From contig MEDX01000046.1 of NCBI GenBank assembly GCA_001724245.1, forward strand, positions 1-31,113: a stretch of 31,113 bases of DNA, in the 5' to 3' direction. The stretch's first letter is position 1. The number at the start of each line of letters is the position of its first letter. Below, piece by piece: positions 18,247-29,969 of the stretch. The notes beneath the pieces were generated by a model. That model did no database searches and was not told the origin of the DNA. It saw nothing but the letters and a program-made list of their open reading frames with translations. The position numbers were made by a program, and so were the translations under genes. The stretch comes from Fonticula-like sp. SCN 57-25. Taxonomy: Eukaryota > Nucleariida > Rotosphaerida.

Positions 18247-20280
18247 TTACCAGCGCGACTTGCCCTTCTTCTTGCCCTTTCCACCACCGCCAGACGATGA
18301 GGACGACGCCTGGGCCGGGGACGCAGACGACGACGCGGCCGACTTGTCGAGCGGATCGTTGCGCTCAAAGGATCCCGCGGGCGGGGCCGACGGCGCAGAC
18401 CCCTGCGAGCCGCCCTTTGCCGGCCCGTCGCGGTTCTTCTTCTTCTTGGGGCGGAACGACGAGCGCATGTTCTTGGGAATCCAGCGCTCCGGGTCGGGCC
18501 TGCCCGGGTTGGCGGGGTCGTAGTTTTTGGGGAGGCGAATCTTTCTCTTTCTCTTTGCCTTGGGCTTGGCCGGCGGCGCCGCGCTGCCGAGCACCGGCGA
18601 CGTCGGCGTGGAGCTTGGCCCCTCGTCGTCGCGCTTCTTCGCCTTGTACCCACGGCGGCCCGTGACGTTCTCGAGCGCGTCCACGTCGACCGCCGACGCG
18701 GCCGTGCGCGGCAGCATCTCGGCGTACTTGCTAGCCTTGGCATCGTCGAGCCCGGCGCACGCCTTGACGAGCGCCGCGACGCTCTCAATGTCGTTCTTGT
18801 CGTTGGCGACCACCTGCTCAAGGTCGGCAATGGCGCCGCGCGGGTCGCCGAGCTGCAGGCGGAACTGCGCCGAGAAGCGGACCATGTCGGGTGACGACGC
18901 CTGCGCCTTGATCGCGTCCACAAAGGCGACGGCCTCGCTCGGCTCGGCCACCTTTTCGTACAGCGAGCACACGGCCGATCCCAGCACGTTCGCCTTGGCC
19001 GGCAGCGCAAGGGCAACGTCGCGCAGGATGCGCACCGCTTCGCTGTACCGCTGCAGGGAGAGCAAAAGCTGCACCTGCGCGAGCTTTAGCAGCGTCGACG
19101 AGGTGACGTGGGGCGCGAGCTCGTCCAGCGCCTCGCCCGCCTTCTTTTCGCGCAGCGCGATGGAGGCGCGCAGGAGGTGACCAAGCTCGGCGGCGCTGCC
19201 GTCCTCCGCCACCATGTCGTCCACCTGGGTGCGCGCCTGGGCAAACTTGTTCATGTGAAGCGACAGGAGCGCATTGTTGAAGCGCAGCACGCGCTGCTGC
19301 CACGACACGAGGCGCGGGCGCGTCGCGTCGCCGAGCGCAGACTTGAGACGCTTGGCAGAGTCAAACAACTCGTGGTCCTGCTTGATGCTCACAATGTTAT
19401 TGGAGGCGACGGCTGCCGAGGCGCCGTCCGTCGTCTTGGACTTGAGCACAGTCTCGTACATCGCGAGCGCCTCCTCGGTGCGGCCCATGCGCTGCTTCAC
19501 GTACGCAAACTGGGTCAGAATGGGCGCAAGCTCATCGGCGAGCTCCTCGGGAGAGGCAGCATCGCGCGTCAACGTCGCCTTGCACTGCTCAATGGCAAAC
19601 TCGAGCAGCGTGGAGGCGCCAGCAAGATCGCCGTCGCGCACAGCGACATGCGCGGCGTTGAAAGCAAGCTCGTACGATCCCTTCTGGGCGCTAGCGTCGC
19701 CGAGCAGAGCGAGGCCCGCAAGCGAGCGCGAGGCATTGGCATTGGCAAGAAGCTCAGCATACTCGGCGTCCTTCTTGTCCGTCAACGCAAGGACCTTGTC
19801 AAATGTCGCGACAGCGTCCTTGTACTTTTCAAGCTTGTATTGCTACAGGTAAAGCGCTTAGCACAAGAGGGGCGAGCGGCGTTAACGTACCACCTGGCCG
19901 ATCAGGATCAGGTCGCTGCGGGAAGGCGACGAAATAGACAAAAGGAGCTTGAGCGCAGCCTCGCCCGAGCCGGCACGGTAAAGCGCATATGCGTGAGAGT
20001 ACGTAATGGCAGCATTCTTGTCGGCAAGCTTGCCAAACGAGTCCGCCGCAGCGGTGTAGAGGCCAAGGCGAAGCTGAGCGACGGCCTTGGCATGCCGTGC
20101 TTCCACTTCTTCGCCGTGATTGCTCAAAACTATACAAGGCCATCAGCCAACAAAGAACAAAAAAAAAAGTGCGGTAAGCAACGTACTCGCATTCGCAATG
20201 TCAAGGACACGCTGCGACTCGTCCGCTGCCGCAGCGCGCTCGAGATCGGCGTACTGCCGCGCGAGCTGCTGCTGCGCCAT
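18247..20280 (-). CDS. SRP72: Signal recognition particle subunit SRP72
   Basis: Exons 20187..20280, 19891..20129 and 18247..19842 give 642 aa, close to human SRP72 (671). It forms a heterodimer with SRP68 on the 7SL RNA S domain and takes part in co-translational targeting to the ER. The N-terminal two thirds are TPR-like helical repeats (for example YTAAADSFGKLADKNAAITY and QYKLEKYKDAVATFDKVL). The conserved RNA-binding region lies near residues 540-570: KRKRKIRLPKNYDP followed by PDPERWIPKNMRSSF. The tail is lysine- and serine-rich and disordered. Introns of 57 and 48 nt use GTACGT donors. It is divergent from MDM34, with 114 nt between start codons. Confidence 0.93.
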
Positions 20281-20394
20281 CGGTGGAAGCAAAGGCAAAG
20301 CACAGGATGGTTTCAATCCGACGATGGCCGCAAACTTATTGTTCAGATTGCATGGGTGACAGCGCGTACCGCTGCGAGCACCGCGCCCGCGCGC
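20281..20394. promoter_or_regulatory. 114-bp divergent promoter between SRP72 and MDM34
   Basis: The short spacer separates two divergent ATG codons and must serve both genes. No strong motif is recognised. The plus-strand frame is open through it, but no ATG precedes 20395 in a position supported by the MDM34 family. Confidence 0.45.
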
Positions 20395-21738
20395 ATGGCC
20401 TTCAAGTTCAAGTGGGGCGGCTTTGATCAGGCGTTTGTGGATCGAGCCAAAAATGAAATGACCCAGGCGTTGAATAGAGGTGAGAACAAGCCGTCGGTAA
20501 TAGCGGGGCCGCTCACCGTAGTGGATATTTCGATGGGGACCATGGTGCGTGGGACATTGCGCACGCTTGCTTGGCTGACGAGTGTTCAGCCACCTGAATT
20601 AGAGATTATGGAGATTAATGAGCTTTCCGAGGAGCGCTTTGGCGGCATTTTCCGTTTTCGCTATCGCGGCGATGCGTTTGTCGAGATAGAGACGACCGTT
20701 CAAGTGAACACGGTTCACTTTGGCTCGACCAAGTCGGCCGAGGACACGATCGTCGCTGCGAGCGCACCTCTTGTGGTGCCTATGACGCTAAAGATCTCGT
20801 CACTTCAGCTGAACGGTATTGTTGCGCTTGTGGTCTCGCGCACGCGCGGTGTCACGATCACCTTTAAGAATGACCCATTCGAGGCGGTCCAGGTCAACTC
20901 GACCTTTGACGAGAGCCCCTCTATCCGCCGCTTCCTGCAGCTCGAGATCGAGAACCAGCTCCGCGGCATGTTTATCGACGATATTCCAAAGATGGTCCAC
21001 CGGCTCTCCATCAAGCAGCAGGAGCCCGCGCACCCCCCGTCGGCTGCGTCGGCGCCATCTACGGCGCCCGGCTCGGAGAACGGCGTGCCGAGCGGCACCG
21101 ACAAGAACGAGCGCCGCCGCCGTGCGCGCCAAAATTCAGTATCTGTGCCGCAGGCGTCGGGCCACCACAGGCGCGCGAGCGTGTCGACGCAGACGGGCGA
21201 CCGTCATATGCGCTTCGTGGGCGACGACTCGCTGGGCGCGACACCCCCGACGTCGCCGAGCAAGAAGGGCGGCCGCACGCCAGCGCGCGGCCTGTCGTCG
21301 CGGCTGGCCGTCATGTCGCTCGACCACCGCACGCTAAAGATCAACGAGAGCCCCAAGGACGTGTATGTTGTTCACCGCACGGCGCCAACGGGCGCGCCGC
21401 TCGCTGCCGCCGCCGCCTCTGCCGGCCGCTACAGCCGCTCGTCAATGTCAATATCGCTGCCGGCCTCGCCGATGCCGTCCAGGCCGGGGAGCCCGCTGTG
21501 GCGGCGGAGGACGCAGGAAGAGGACTGGGAGGAGGCCCAACTGCCGCCACCAGAGCTGGTTGCGCTGCAGCCCAGGCCCATGGTAGAGAGGGCAGAGGCG
21601 CAGCTGCAGCGCGCAAAGTCGTTCCAGCAACTGAAACGCGCAGATGATGCTGCTGCTTCGACGCACCACTTGGTACTGCACGAGGGGGGCGTGGTAAGGG
21701 TGCAGGACACTGGCGCGCAGACGTCGGGCGATTTGTAA
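20395..21738 (+). CDS. MDM34: Mitochondrial distribution and morphology protein 34 (ERMES subunit)
   Basis: Exons 20395..20544 and 20590..21738 give 432 aa. The start MAFKFKWGGFDQAF is the typical Mdm34 N-terminus, and the SMP lipid-binding domain follows: NKPSVIAGPLTVVDISMGT, then PPELEIMEINELSEERFGG across the intron, FRFRYRGDAFVEIET, and FLQLEIENQLRGMFIDDIP near residue 190. Mdm34 works with Mdm10, Mdm12 and Mmm1 to tether ER and mitochondria and move phospholipids. The C-terminal half is serine-rich, basic and disordered. Without splicing, the 45-nt intron adds 15 residues in frame and interrupts the conserved GT-x-PPELEI junction, so splicing is strongly preferred. Confidence 0.94.
   Translation: MAFKFKWGGFDQAFVDRAKNEMTQALNRGENKPSVIAGPLTVVDISMGTMVRGTLRTLAWLTSVQPPELEIMEINELSEERFGGIFRFRYRGDAFVEIETTVQVNTVHFGSTKSAEDTIVAASAPLVVPMTLKISSLQLNGIVALVVSRTRGVTITFKNDPFEAVQVNSTFDESPSIRRFLQLEIENQLRGMFIDDIPKMVHRLSIKQQEPAHPPSAASAPSTAPGSENGVPSGTDKNERRRRARQNSVSVPQASGHHRRASVSTQTGDRHMRFVGDDSLGATPPTSPSKKGGRTPARGLSSRLAVMSLDHRTLKINESPKDVYVVHRTAPTGAPLAAAAASAGRYSRSSMSISLPASPMPSRPGSPLWRRRTQEEDWEEAQLPPPELVALQPRPMVERAEAQLQRAKSFQQLKRADDAAASTHHLVLHEGGVVRVQDTGAQTSGDL
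20545..20589 (+). other. In-frame stopless 45-nt intron in MDM34
   Basis: GTGCGT donor, TGGCTGAC branch and TTCAG acceptor. The length is a multiple of three with no in-frame stop, so an automatic gene caller would read through it. Removal restores the family-conserved SMGT-PPELEI spacing. Confidence 0.85.
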
Positions 21739-21972
21739 CACATTTTTGGCTGTACTTTTATTTGGCTATTTTGTACAATACTATGTAATTAAGACACTTA
21801 TATCATTATTATGGGCATGCCTGGAACATACAGACACAATGTACCTATTAATTTTAGGAAAGCTCTTGTAGTCTTGTAGAAAGCGGAAATATTCGCGTAC
21901 TCAGTCCAGAAGATATCTGGGTTGTGAAATCCACCCCAGATTCTTCAGTGTGCCTGCCTTTGATCACCGACC

Positions 21973-22671
21973 ATGGCTGCGACGTTGCAGCTGCGCTCGA
22001 CGCTTTTGCAGCAGGTCGAGGTACGACCTTTGCCCGCCTATATTTGTTGGCTAAGTTTTTGATAGGCGATCTCAGAGTCCATTCTTGAGCTCTTGCGGCG
22101 CGTCGACCGCACGAGATCCAATGCGCTCGTGGACAAGATCAGTAATCGCGCCTCGGACGACACGCTGACCTCCATCTACGCCGCTTTGGAAAAGTTTGAG
22201 CAGGCGTTCGACTCTGCTATTGAACAGGGCGAGGATATGGAGAGGCGTCTGCGCGCCCGCTCGGAGCAGCTTGAGCTCGCCTCGCTTGTCAGCCAGCTCT
22301 ACAAAGGCGCCGAGCATCGCCGGCCGTGGGCGCCGCGCAGGCTCACCCGGCGAGCGCCGCTGGGCGACTACGACGCGTTACTGCGCGCGTATAAGGACGC
22401 ACAGTACGAAGGCGTTGTGCAGAGCACGCAGGTGCTTCGCAGGGAGGGCGGCATGGAGGCGACGTCGTGGCTGGATGCCTTTGAGGAGGAGGATCCGCAC
22501 GAGGAGGCGCGGCTGGGGAACGGCGGCCTCGACGGAGACGATGACGTGTCACTTATGGTGTCTTCCGAGGTACCCGCGGACGTCGACAGCCACGACTTGC
22601 TAGGCCACTCGGACGCAGACGTCGTGATGGACACGGTGGGGCTCGATCAGGACTCTATTTCGCTCTCCTGA
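21973..22671 (+). CDS. Hypothetical helical protein, two exons
   Basis: Exons 21973..22020 and 22066..22671 give 217 aa. The 45-nt intron has GTACGA donor, GGCTAAG branch and GATAG acceptor, matching the other introns here. The first 100 residues are predicted helical or coiled coil (SILELLRRVDRTRSNALVDK, then EKFEQAFDSAIEQGEDMERR). The C-terminal 70 residues are acidic and serine-rich (LDGDDDVSLMVSS, ending DQDSISLS). I do not recognise the family. The pattern of a short helical core with an acidic tail is common in small complex subunits such as tethering, mediator or kinetochore components, but no assignment is justified. Confidence 0.7.
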
Positions 22672-23033
22672 GCCATGTACTCTAGCTTTATTTCAAGTGT
22701 ACATACATGTATAATTAAACAATTTATTTTTTAATATCGCGCTGCGTTTCACACTGGCGCTGCGTCTGTTGGTTGGCTATGTAGGATATACTCAAAAGCC
22801 ATGATAATAGTTTCGTTGAATACCTATCATAAAGCCCTTACAAGCATTTCGCGGTGGGCAAGAGACGCCATGGCAAATACAACAACACACATTTGCTCAC
22901 TAAATAGAGGTCAGTAATTGACCTCTGCTGTCTGTCTGCGTCAAAATTCACTCGTTGATAGCGCGGCCGTTTCAAAAAAATCTGGGCTTACGGGAATCGC
23001 GTTCAGTTTCAGATTTCCCGCCAAATCGTGGCA
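22672..23033. promoter_or_regulatory. Intergenic region upstream of the F-box/LRR gene
   Basis: 362 nt without a gene. The first part is AT-rich and holds the 3' end of the preceding gene. Just before the F-box start codon lies TTTCCCGCCAAA (23014..23025), a match to E2F/MCB-type cell-cycle elements. Confidence 0.5.
23014..23025. promoter_or_regulatory. E2F/MBF-like element TTTCCCGCCAAA
   Basis: A 12-bp match to the TTTSSCGC-type E2F consensus, read from either strand (TTTGGCGGGAAA on the other strand), ends 8 nt before the ATG at 23034. It probably lies in the transcribed leader or core promoter. Its position next to the start is unusual for an upstream activating site. Confidence 0.45.
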
Positions 23034-24915
23034 ATGGACATCCGGCGGTTCCTAAAGGCGGTGCCGCCATCGTCCCAAGGTGCGGCGCCTCCCGAACCGC
23101 CGCCGCCCCCATCACTGGAAGCACCACTTCCGTCTCCCCTCGAGCCATTAAAGCCAATTCTGGCGGGGTCTGCGACTCCGCCTCTTACGCAATCACCATC
23201 AGCACCCGATCGACCGTTGGCGGCCATCGAGCCAAGCAATGTCCCCCAGACCAAGCGTGCGGCAGATGATTCGCCCGTTCCGAGCCCACAGCGCGTTGTC
23301 ACTTCTCTGGTGGACATTCCGTCGGTGCGCTCCGCGCGCCCTGAAGATGCCGTCGCGCACCTGATCGAGCGGGTGCGGGGTCTGGCGCGGGCCGGGTCGA
23401 CAGCGCAGGCCGTGCGCCTGCTTGAAAAGGCGATCGACAAGGAGGACACGCCCCTACTCGTTGACCTCTTGCGCCGCGAACTGCGTCGCCTCAAGGCCCT
23501 TTTGGCGACGCCGGCCACGGCCGCCGACGCGTCCAAGCCGACATCGCGCCATCGTTCGGCCGATCACAAAACGGGCTTTGCTGACGTTGCCGACGAGGTG
23601 CTGCTGAGTGTGTTTTCGTACCTGCCTTTCCGAGACCTTCTACGCTGCCAGCGCGTGTGCCGGCGGTGGCGGCGTCTTGCCGCAGACGCGTCTTTGCTCG
23701 GTGATATATGCTTTGCGCCTCACGGGCGCCGCGTGCGGCCCCACCTGGTCGACCTGATGGTCGTACGGTCCGCGAGCAAGTTGCGCTCGCTCGACCTCAC
23801 CGACTGCATCCAGCTCAACGACACGGCCATTCGTCGCCTCTCGTCGCCCTTTGTTCCTTCTCTTAACCGGCTCGTTCTGGTGCGCTGACACACGACAAAC
23901 CCGCCCATTTCTTACTGTTCGCCTGTAGGATGGCTGCACCGGCATATCCGCGGCGGCCATTCGGCAGACCGTCATCTCTCTCAGCGGCACGCTCGTGTCG
24001 CTTTCGGTCCGTCGGACGCAGGCGGACGACACTTCGCTTGTCCCGATGCGCGACCTGTCCAAGCTTGTCCTGCAGCGCCTCGATGTTGGCGGCCTGTCGT
24101 CTCTCTTTTCGCAGCTCCAGCGCAGCGGCGTCCCACCCCAATGGCGCGGCATCAAGCACCTCACGTCGCTCAATGTGAGCGGGTGCGGCAGCCTGACGGA
24201 CGCGATGCTCAACTCGATTCTGCGCTGCACGCCGCAGCTTGAGGAGCTTAATGTGGAGCAGTGCCCGCTCGTGTCGCACGGGATCTTGCACACGCTCGGC
24301 GCGCGCTGCCTGTCCTTGAAGAGCCTCAGCTGCGGCACCATCTTTCTAGTCCGTGTCGACTGGTGCACGCCCGACGACAGCGTGCTCATGCTGAGCGCGG
24401 GGTGCGACCGGCTGATGCGCCTCAGCGTTGGTAACGCAAAGAACTGGACCGACAGCATGGTGAGCCACATCTCGACGCTCGGCGGGCTCACAGAGCTCAC
24501 CCTGCTCTTTGCGCACAGCCTCACCGACGCGGCCTTTTCATCGATTGCAAAGGGCCTTCGCAATCTTGTCACGCTCAGGATCCAGCACACAAAGCTGTCA
24601 TCGCTGGGCATTCAGCCGCTCGTCATCGGGTGCCAGCGGCTGCAGCACCTCGATGTCGGCTTTGCTGCCCGTGTGGACGATGCGGCGCTCGACCTGATCG
24701 GCGACTTTCTGTCCGGCTTGAAGGAGCTTTGCGTTGCGCAGAGCGCCGTCACGACGAGCGGCGTGAAGCGGTGCGCGACGCGGCTCGCGGCGACGCTCGA
24801 GGTGCTCGACATTTCGTACTGCTTTAGCGTGTCCATGATGGGATTGGTGGCCGTGCGCGAGCTGCTGCCGCGCGCCACTGTCATTTACAAGACGGACGTG
24901 GCAACAACAATCTAG
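23034..24915 (+). CDS. F-box and leucine-rich-repeat protein, possible SCF substrate receptor
   Basis: Exons 23034..23879 and 23929..24915 give 610 aa. Residues about 1-65 are proline/serine-rich and begin MDIRRFLKAVPPSS. A helical segment follows (residues about 105-160). The F-box is at about residues 182-228 (VADEVLLSVFSYLPFRDLL, then RCQRVCRRWRRLA). The C-terminal half holds cysteine-containing LRRs (LRSLDLTDCIQLND, LTSLNVSGCGSLTDAMLNS, LEVLDISYCFSVSMMGL). Known F-box/LRR proteins bind Skp1 and present substrates to cullin-1 ubiquitin ligases. The helix-F-box-LRR order recalls Dia2/Pof3, but a TPR domain is not clear, so no symbol is given. Intron 1 (49 nt) follows an LRR and has GTGCGC donor and TGTAG acceptor. 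Confidence 0.87.
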
Positions 24916-25111
24916 GCGTGTGTGTATCCTCTAGGCATTTTGTAACACTACTGCATCCCATGCTAGATATTTAAAAGCGTATTCTCTATATATGTTATAC
25001 AAATTGTGATGATACGCTACAAGGCTTCAAAATAAACAAAATCAAGGAATAAAAATACTAGGATCAATAATACAGTAATAGATCCATCGTGTAGCTCATT
25101 CCTCGGCTGCT
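24916..25111. terminator. Convergent 3' spacer between F-box/LRR gene and PIK1
   Basis: A 196-nt AT-rich spacer between stop codons. It contains AATAAA-like motifs on the plus strand near 25030 and 25046. It probably holds both polyadenylation sites. No gene is seen. Confidence 0.5.
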
Positions 25112-28100
25112 CTACAAAATGCCGTTTGTATAGTACTGATACTGGTCGTACAGCGTTGTGTACACGTTGTTGAGACTGGACGCGATCAGTCCGTCAACGA
25201 GCGCCGCGCACTGCTGGTCGGTGAGCGACTGCTGGAAGCGCTCCTGGAACTGGCGCGCGGTCGTGTCGGCCGCCTTGCCGCGGTTGCCCGAAAAGCACGG
25301 TAGGCTCGACCGCTCCTCCATGAGCTCGATGAGCACAGCGAGGCTCTCTGCGTGCTTGCGCAGCGACAGGAATCCCTTGAGGAAGAGGTCGCGGAAGGAC
25401 GCGTAGACGGGCGAGTCAACGCCGCCCATCACGTCAACGTACTCTTGCGTCAGCTTGAACGGCGCCGTCTCAAAGCCGACGCGGCCGGGGGAGCTCGTAA
25501 GCATGAAGCCAAAGTCAATGTGCACCAGGTGTCCGCTGCGGTCAACAAGAATGTTGCTATTGTGCCTGTGCGCGAAAGTGTCAGGAAAGTGAAAAGAAGG
25601 AAAGCAAGAGGAAAGTGAAGGAAAGAAAGGAAAGGGGAATGAGGTCGAAAAGAAAGCATAAAAAGAAGGCTATGATGCGGACCTGTCCTTTAGGCTGAGC
25701 ATGTACGTCACGAGCGAGTAGCCGACCAAACTGCCAACGAACGCGGTCTGCGCGCGCTGGAACGCCTCCGACGTCGGCTCTCCAAAGTCCTATATTCCAA
25801 AGTTCAGCGTCAACATGACAGTCATGGCCGTGGCAGCGCGTACATGGATAAAGTGCTGCAGTAGCGTGTACTCTGCACCCTCAGTCAGCAGCCCGTTTGC
25901 GTACGCGTGCCGCCTCATCGAGTGGATGGACACTGCGTCGGTGACCGTCTCCATGAGGCCGCTCGACTGCGACGTGACCATGACGCGGAACGGCCGCACG
26001 AAAATGTCGGTCAGGCCCGACGCCTCCCAAATGTTGCGGAACTCGGAGATGAGCTGGCAGCCGAGCTGCTCCTGCCGCAGGTCGTCGCCCGTCTTGACGA
26101 TGACCGAGAGGAGCCGCCAGCGGGGGTCCTTGCCGTACGGCGACGACGCACGAATGCGCTCCATCTTGAGGTCATAGTCCTCCTGGAAGATGATGGCAGA
26201 CGGGTCGTCCGCGACGTTCTTCATGTCCGTCAGGGAATCGCCATGCGGCGCGCGACGCTTCAGTTTCCTAAGAAAATGCCGCGCGGTCAGTTTACAGTGG
26301 CCGCACATGTACCAGCGTACCGCTCCGTGACGAGCGACTTCATCTGGCTGATAATCTTGGAGCGGATCTCGAGCGTCACCGAGCTGCTGCCGTCGTGCCT
26401 GTCATGTGCCCTAGAAAAACGCATATTTAATACTAAAGTGTTAAAGATGCTGATAAATGCGCACGAAAGCTGTGAAAGCAGCACGGACGCCGTGCGCATC
26501 TGCTCGTCAATCTGCGACTCTGCAGGGTTGGCATTCATGTCGTGGCTCTGCGAGCGCTTCATCCTCGGCGTGCGCGGCGTGCGTGGCAGCGGCGGCGCCA
26601 GCGTAGACGTGTCGACCGACACTCGGGGAGTGGGTGCCGCCGGCGCCCGAAACTCAGAGTCCCCCGCAGTCAGATGCAGCGTGTCGTAGGGGTCCACATT
26701 GCCGTCGGCCTCGAGAACCTCGAGGTACATGAGGTACGGTACCTACGCGTCCACCGTGAGCATCGCTGCGTGGCAAAAGAGTAAAATGTGCGCACCCTCG
26801 TCCTCGAGTTGAGGATGGCAGACTCTTGCGGCAGGACGCGGACGATGACGTGGTGGGCAAAGATGTCATCGTCGTGCGCCGTGCACCACAGCGGCGCGCA
26901 CACGCGAGCGGGAAGATTGTGGTTGAGCAGCGCGAGCTCTGCTTCCAGCGTGCCCTCTGCAGCAAAATGTCAGCGACCAACGACGGTCAGTGAGGAACGG
27001 CGTACGGCGGGTATCCGGCGGGACAGACACGAGCCGCTGGCCGATATCCTCTAATGTAAGCACAAATGTGATTTCTGAATGAAAGTAGTGCGGGATACTG
27101 AATTGGTGATGAGCGCGTTTCGACTTGCGCGTCTGGCTCGTCGGAAGGAGGTTTGCGCTCAGGAATCTGCGCGGCGAGTCAGCGGCGAGCGCCGTGCGGC
27201 ATCCGCGCGTACCTCTGAAACGAAAATCCGCGCCCCGTTCGCATTTCCTCCATTGATGGGACCTTGAATGTGGCGAGCGGCGTCGGCAGCTGCTCTGGCG
27301 GCGCGTCCTCGAGCTGCTCGACCATCTCGTTTGGCTCGGGCTCCTCGTTCGTCGCGTACGTGAGCACGAGGTCGCGGAACGGAAGCACGAGGTCGGGGCA
27401 GGCAACAGCCGCCATAATCAGGCCAAGCCCCATGCCCACAACCGGGACGTTGTTGGGCTGCAGCCGCCGCGGCGCAAACGCCCCGCCCGCGAGCGGCCCC
27501 AAGGTCGAATCGTGCGACATCGACGGGCGAAAGTCGGACGACACCGACGGGCTAACGTCGGCGGCCGATAACGAGTTGCCGCGGCTGCGGTGCCCCCTCG
27601 GCGTACTGTCGCCATCGTTGCCGACCACAGAGTTGCGGCGGCTGCGCGCCGGCCGCTCGTTTTCGCGCCCGAGGCCAACAAGCATCGGGTGCGACGCGCT
27701 CGAAGGCAGCCCCGCGGCCACCGCGCGTGCCTGGCGACGAGCAGAAAAGCCCAAGACGTGCGGAGAGGGCGTCCGCGTCGGCGGTGCTGAGTTTGCAGCG
27801 CTGCTGAAGCCCCTCTCGTCGGCATTGTCAAACGACCGACTGGGATCGGGCGACGGCGCGTCGCTCGGCCGCCCGGAAAAGACGATATTCCGGCATGTCA
27901 TGGCAAGCTTTAGGCACACATGGTACGAGGGATTCTCCGAGTCCGCCGCGTAATCGCTCGTGTACGCGTTCACGTACCAGTACAGCAGAACGGCCGCGTG
28001 TGTTGACCGATGACACAGCCAGATTAGAAACTCTTGAAGCGCAACCGAGCTTTGCGGCCGAATAACAGTCAAATGGCTGCACAAATAGCGCGCGAGGTCA

Positions 28101-28323
28101 GCACGCCGCGCAAAGCAACGCATCTCGAACCGTACCAAAGCTGCGGCAGGTAGTACTCGACCTCGTGCGGTGGTTGCTCGCGAAGCAGCTGACAAAGGTA
28201 ATGCTGCACGCCCGCATCCGTATACTTGAACAGGTACGTAACTGCCAGCCACCGGTCAAACATTTCCGACTGGAACAGCCGCAGAAGCGACGACGGGTTC
28301 GGCTGCGTGACCGTGTCGCCCAT
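25112..28323 (-). CDS. PIK1: Phosphatidylinositol 4-kinase, type III beta (Pik1)
   Basis: Exons 28136..28323, 27213..28076, 27006..27166, 26796..26956, 26465..26742, 26321..26410, 25844..26267, 25683..25789 and 25112..25565 give 908 aa in phase. It makes PI4P at the Golgi and in the nucleus for secretion. The N-terminus shows the lipid-kinase-unique region (LLRLFQSEMFDRWLAVTYLF, VEYYLPQLCHLTVIRP). A serine/proline-rich linker follows, then the family segment AILNSRTRVPYLMYLEVLEA. The kinase domain has ERIRASSPYGKDPRW, SVIVKTGDDLRQEQLGCQLI, the catalytic loop KDRHNSNILVD (about residues 756-766) and the metal-binding HIDFGF. Intron 26411..26464 is stopless and in frame. The last intron (25566..25682) is unusually long and splits the catalytic loop codon. 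The ATG at 28323 fits the known start of the domain. Confidence 0.95.
25566..25682 (-). other. 117-nt PIK1 intron with long polypyrimidine tract
   Basis: Donor GTCCGC, branch-like CCTGACAC, acceptor GCGCACAG. Between them the sense strand is almost uninterrupted pyrimidine. It is the longest intron found in the window and falls in the Arg codon of the catalytic loop KDRHN. Confidence 0.85.
26411..26464 (-). other. In-frame stopless 54-nt intron in PIK1
   Basis: Donor GTGCGC, branch-like TTTAAC and acceptor TTCTAG. It is strongly AT-rich compared with the exons. The length is a multiple of three with no in-frame stop, so retention would add 18 residues in the linker before the kinase domain. 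Confidence 0.7.
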
Positions 28324-28537
28324 CTTTCGTCGCGTCGGCCGGCCCACCTGCAAGTGGCGGGGGCTAATCGAATGTGCACGACGATCGCCCACGTGGGTAT
28401 TATCACTTCGGACTCACCGGGGTGATACCTGTGGCTATATGGACAATTGTGCTCGCGCGCGCCTCATTAACGTAATTTTCTATTGTCATTATTTTGAAAA
28501 ACATAAATACCAACAAACATATTGGGCCACAAGCACT
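28324..28537. other. Spacer between AAT1 3' end and PIK1 start
   Basis: A 214-nt region holds the PIK1 promoter and leader and the AAT1 3' end, both on the minus strand. A GTG-started extension of the PIK1 frame runs to 28392 but lacks an ATG. The part near 28440..28530 is AT-rich. Nothing else is recognised. Confidence 0.4.

Positions 28538-29969
<1,432 letters not shown>

Noticed and set aside
19108-21738. An 876-codon plus-strand frame containing MDM34
   Set aside because: The part before 20395 is antisense to SRP72 coding exons, and the MDM34 family begins at MAFKFKW.
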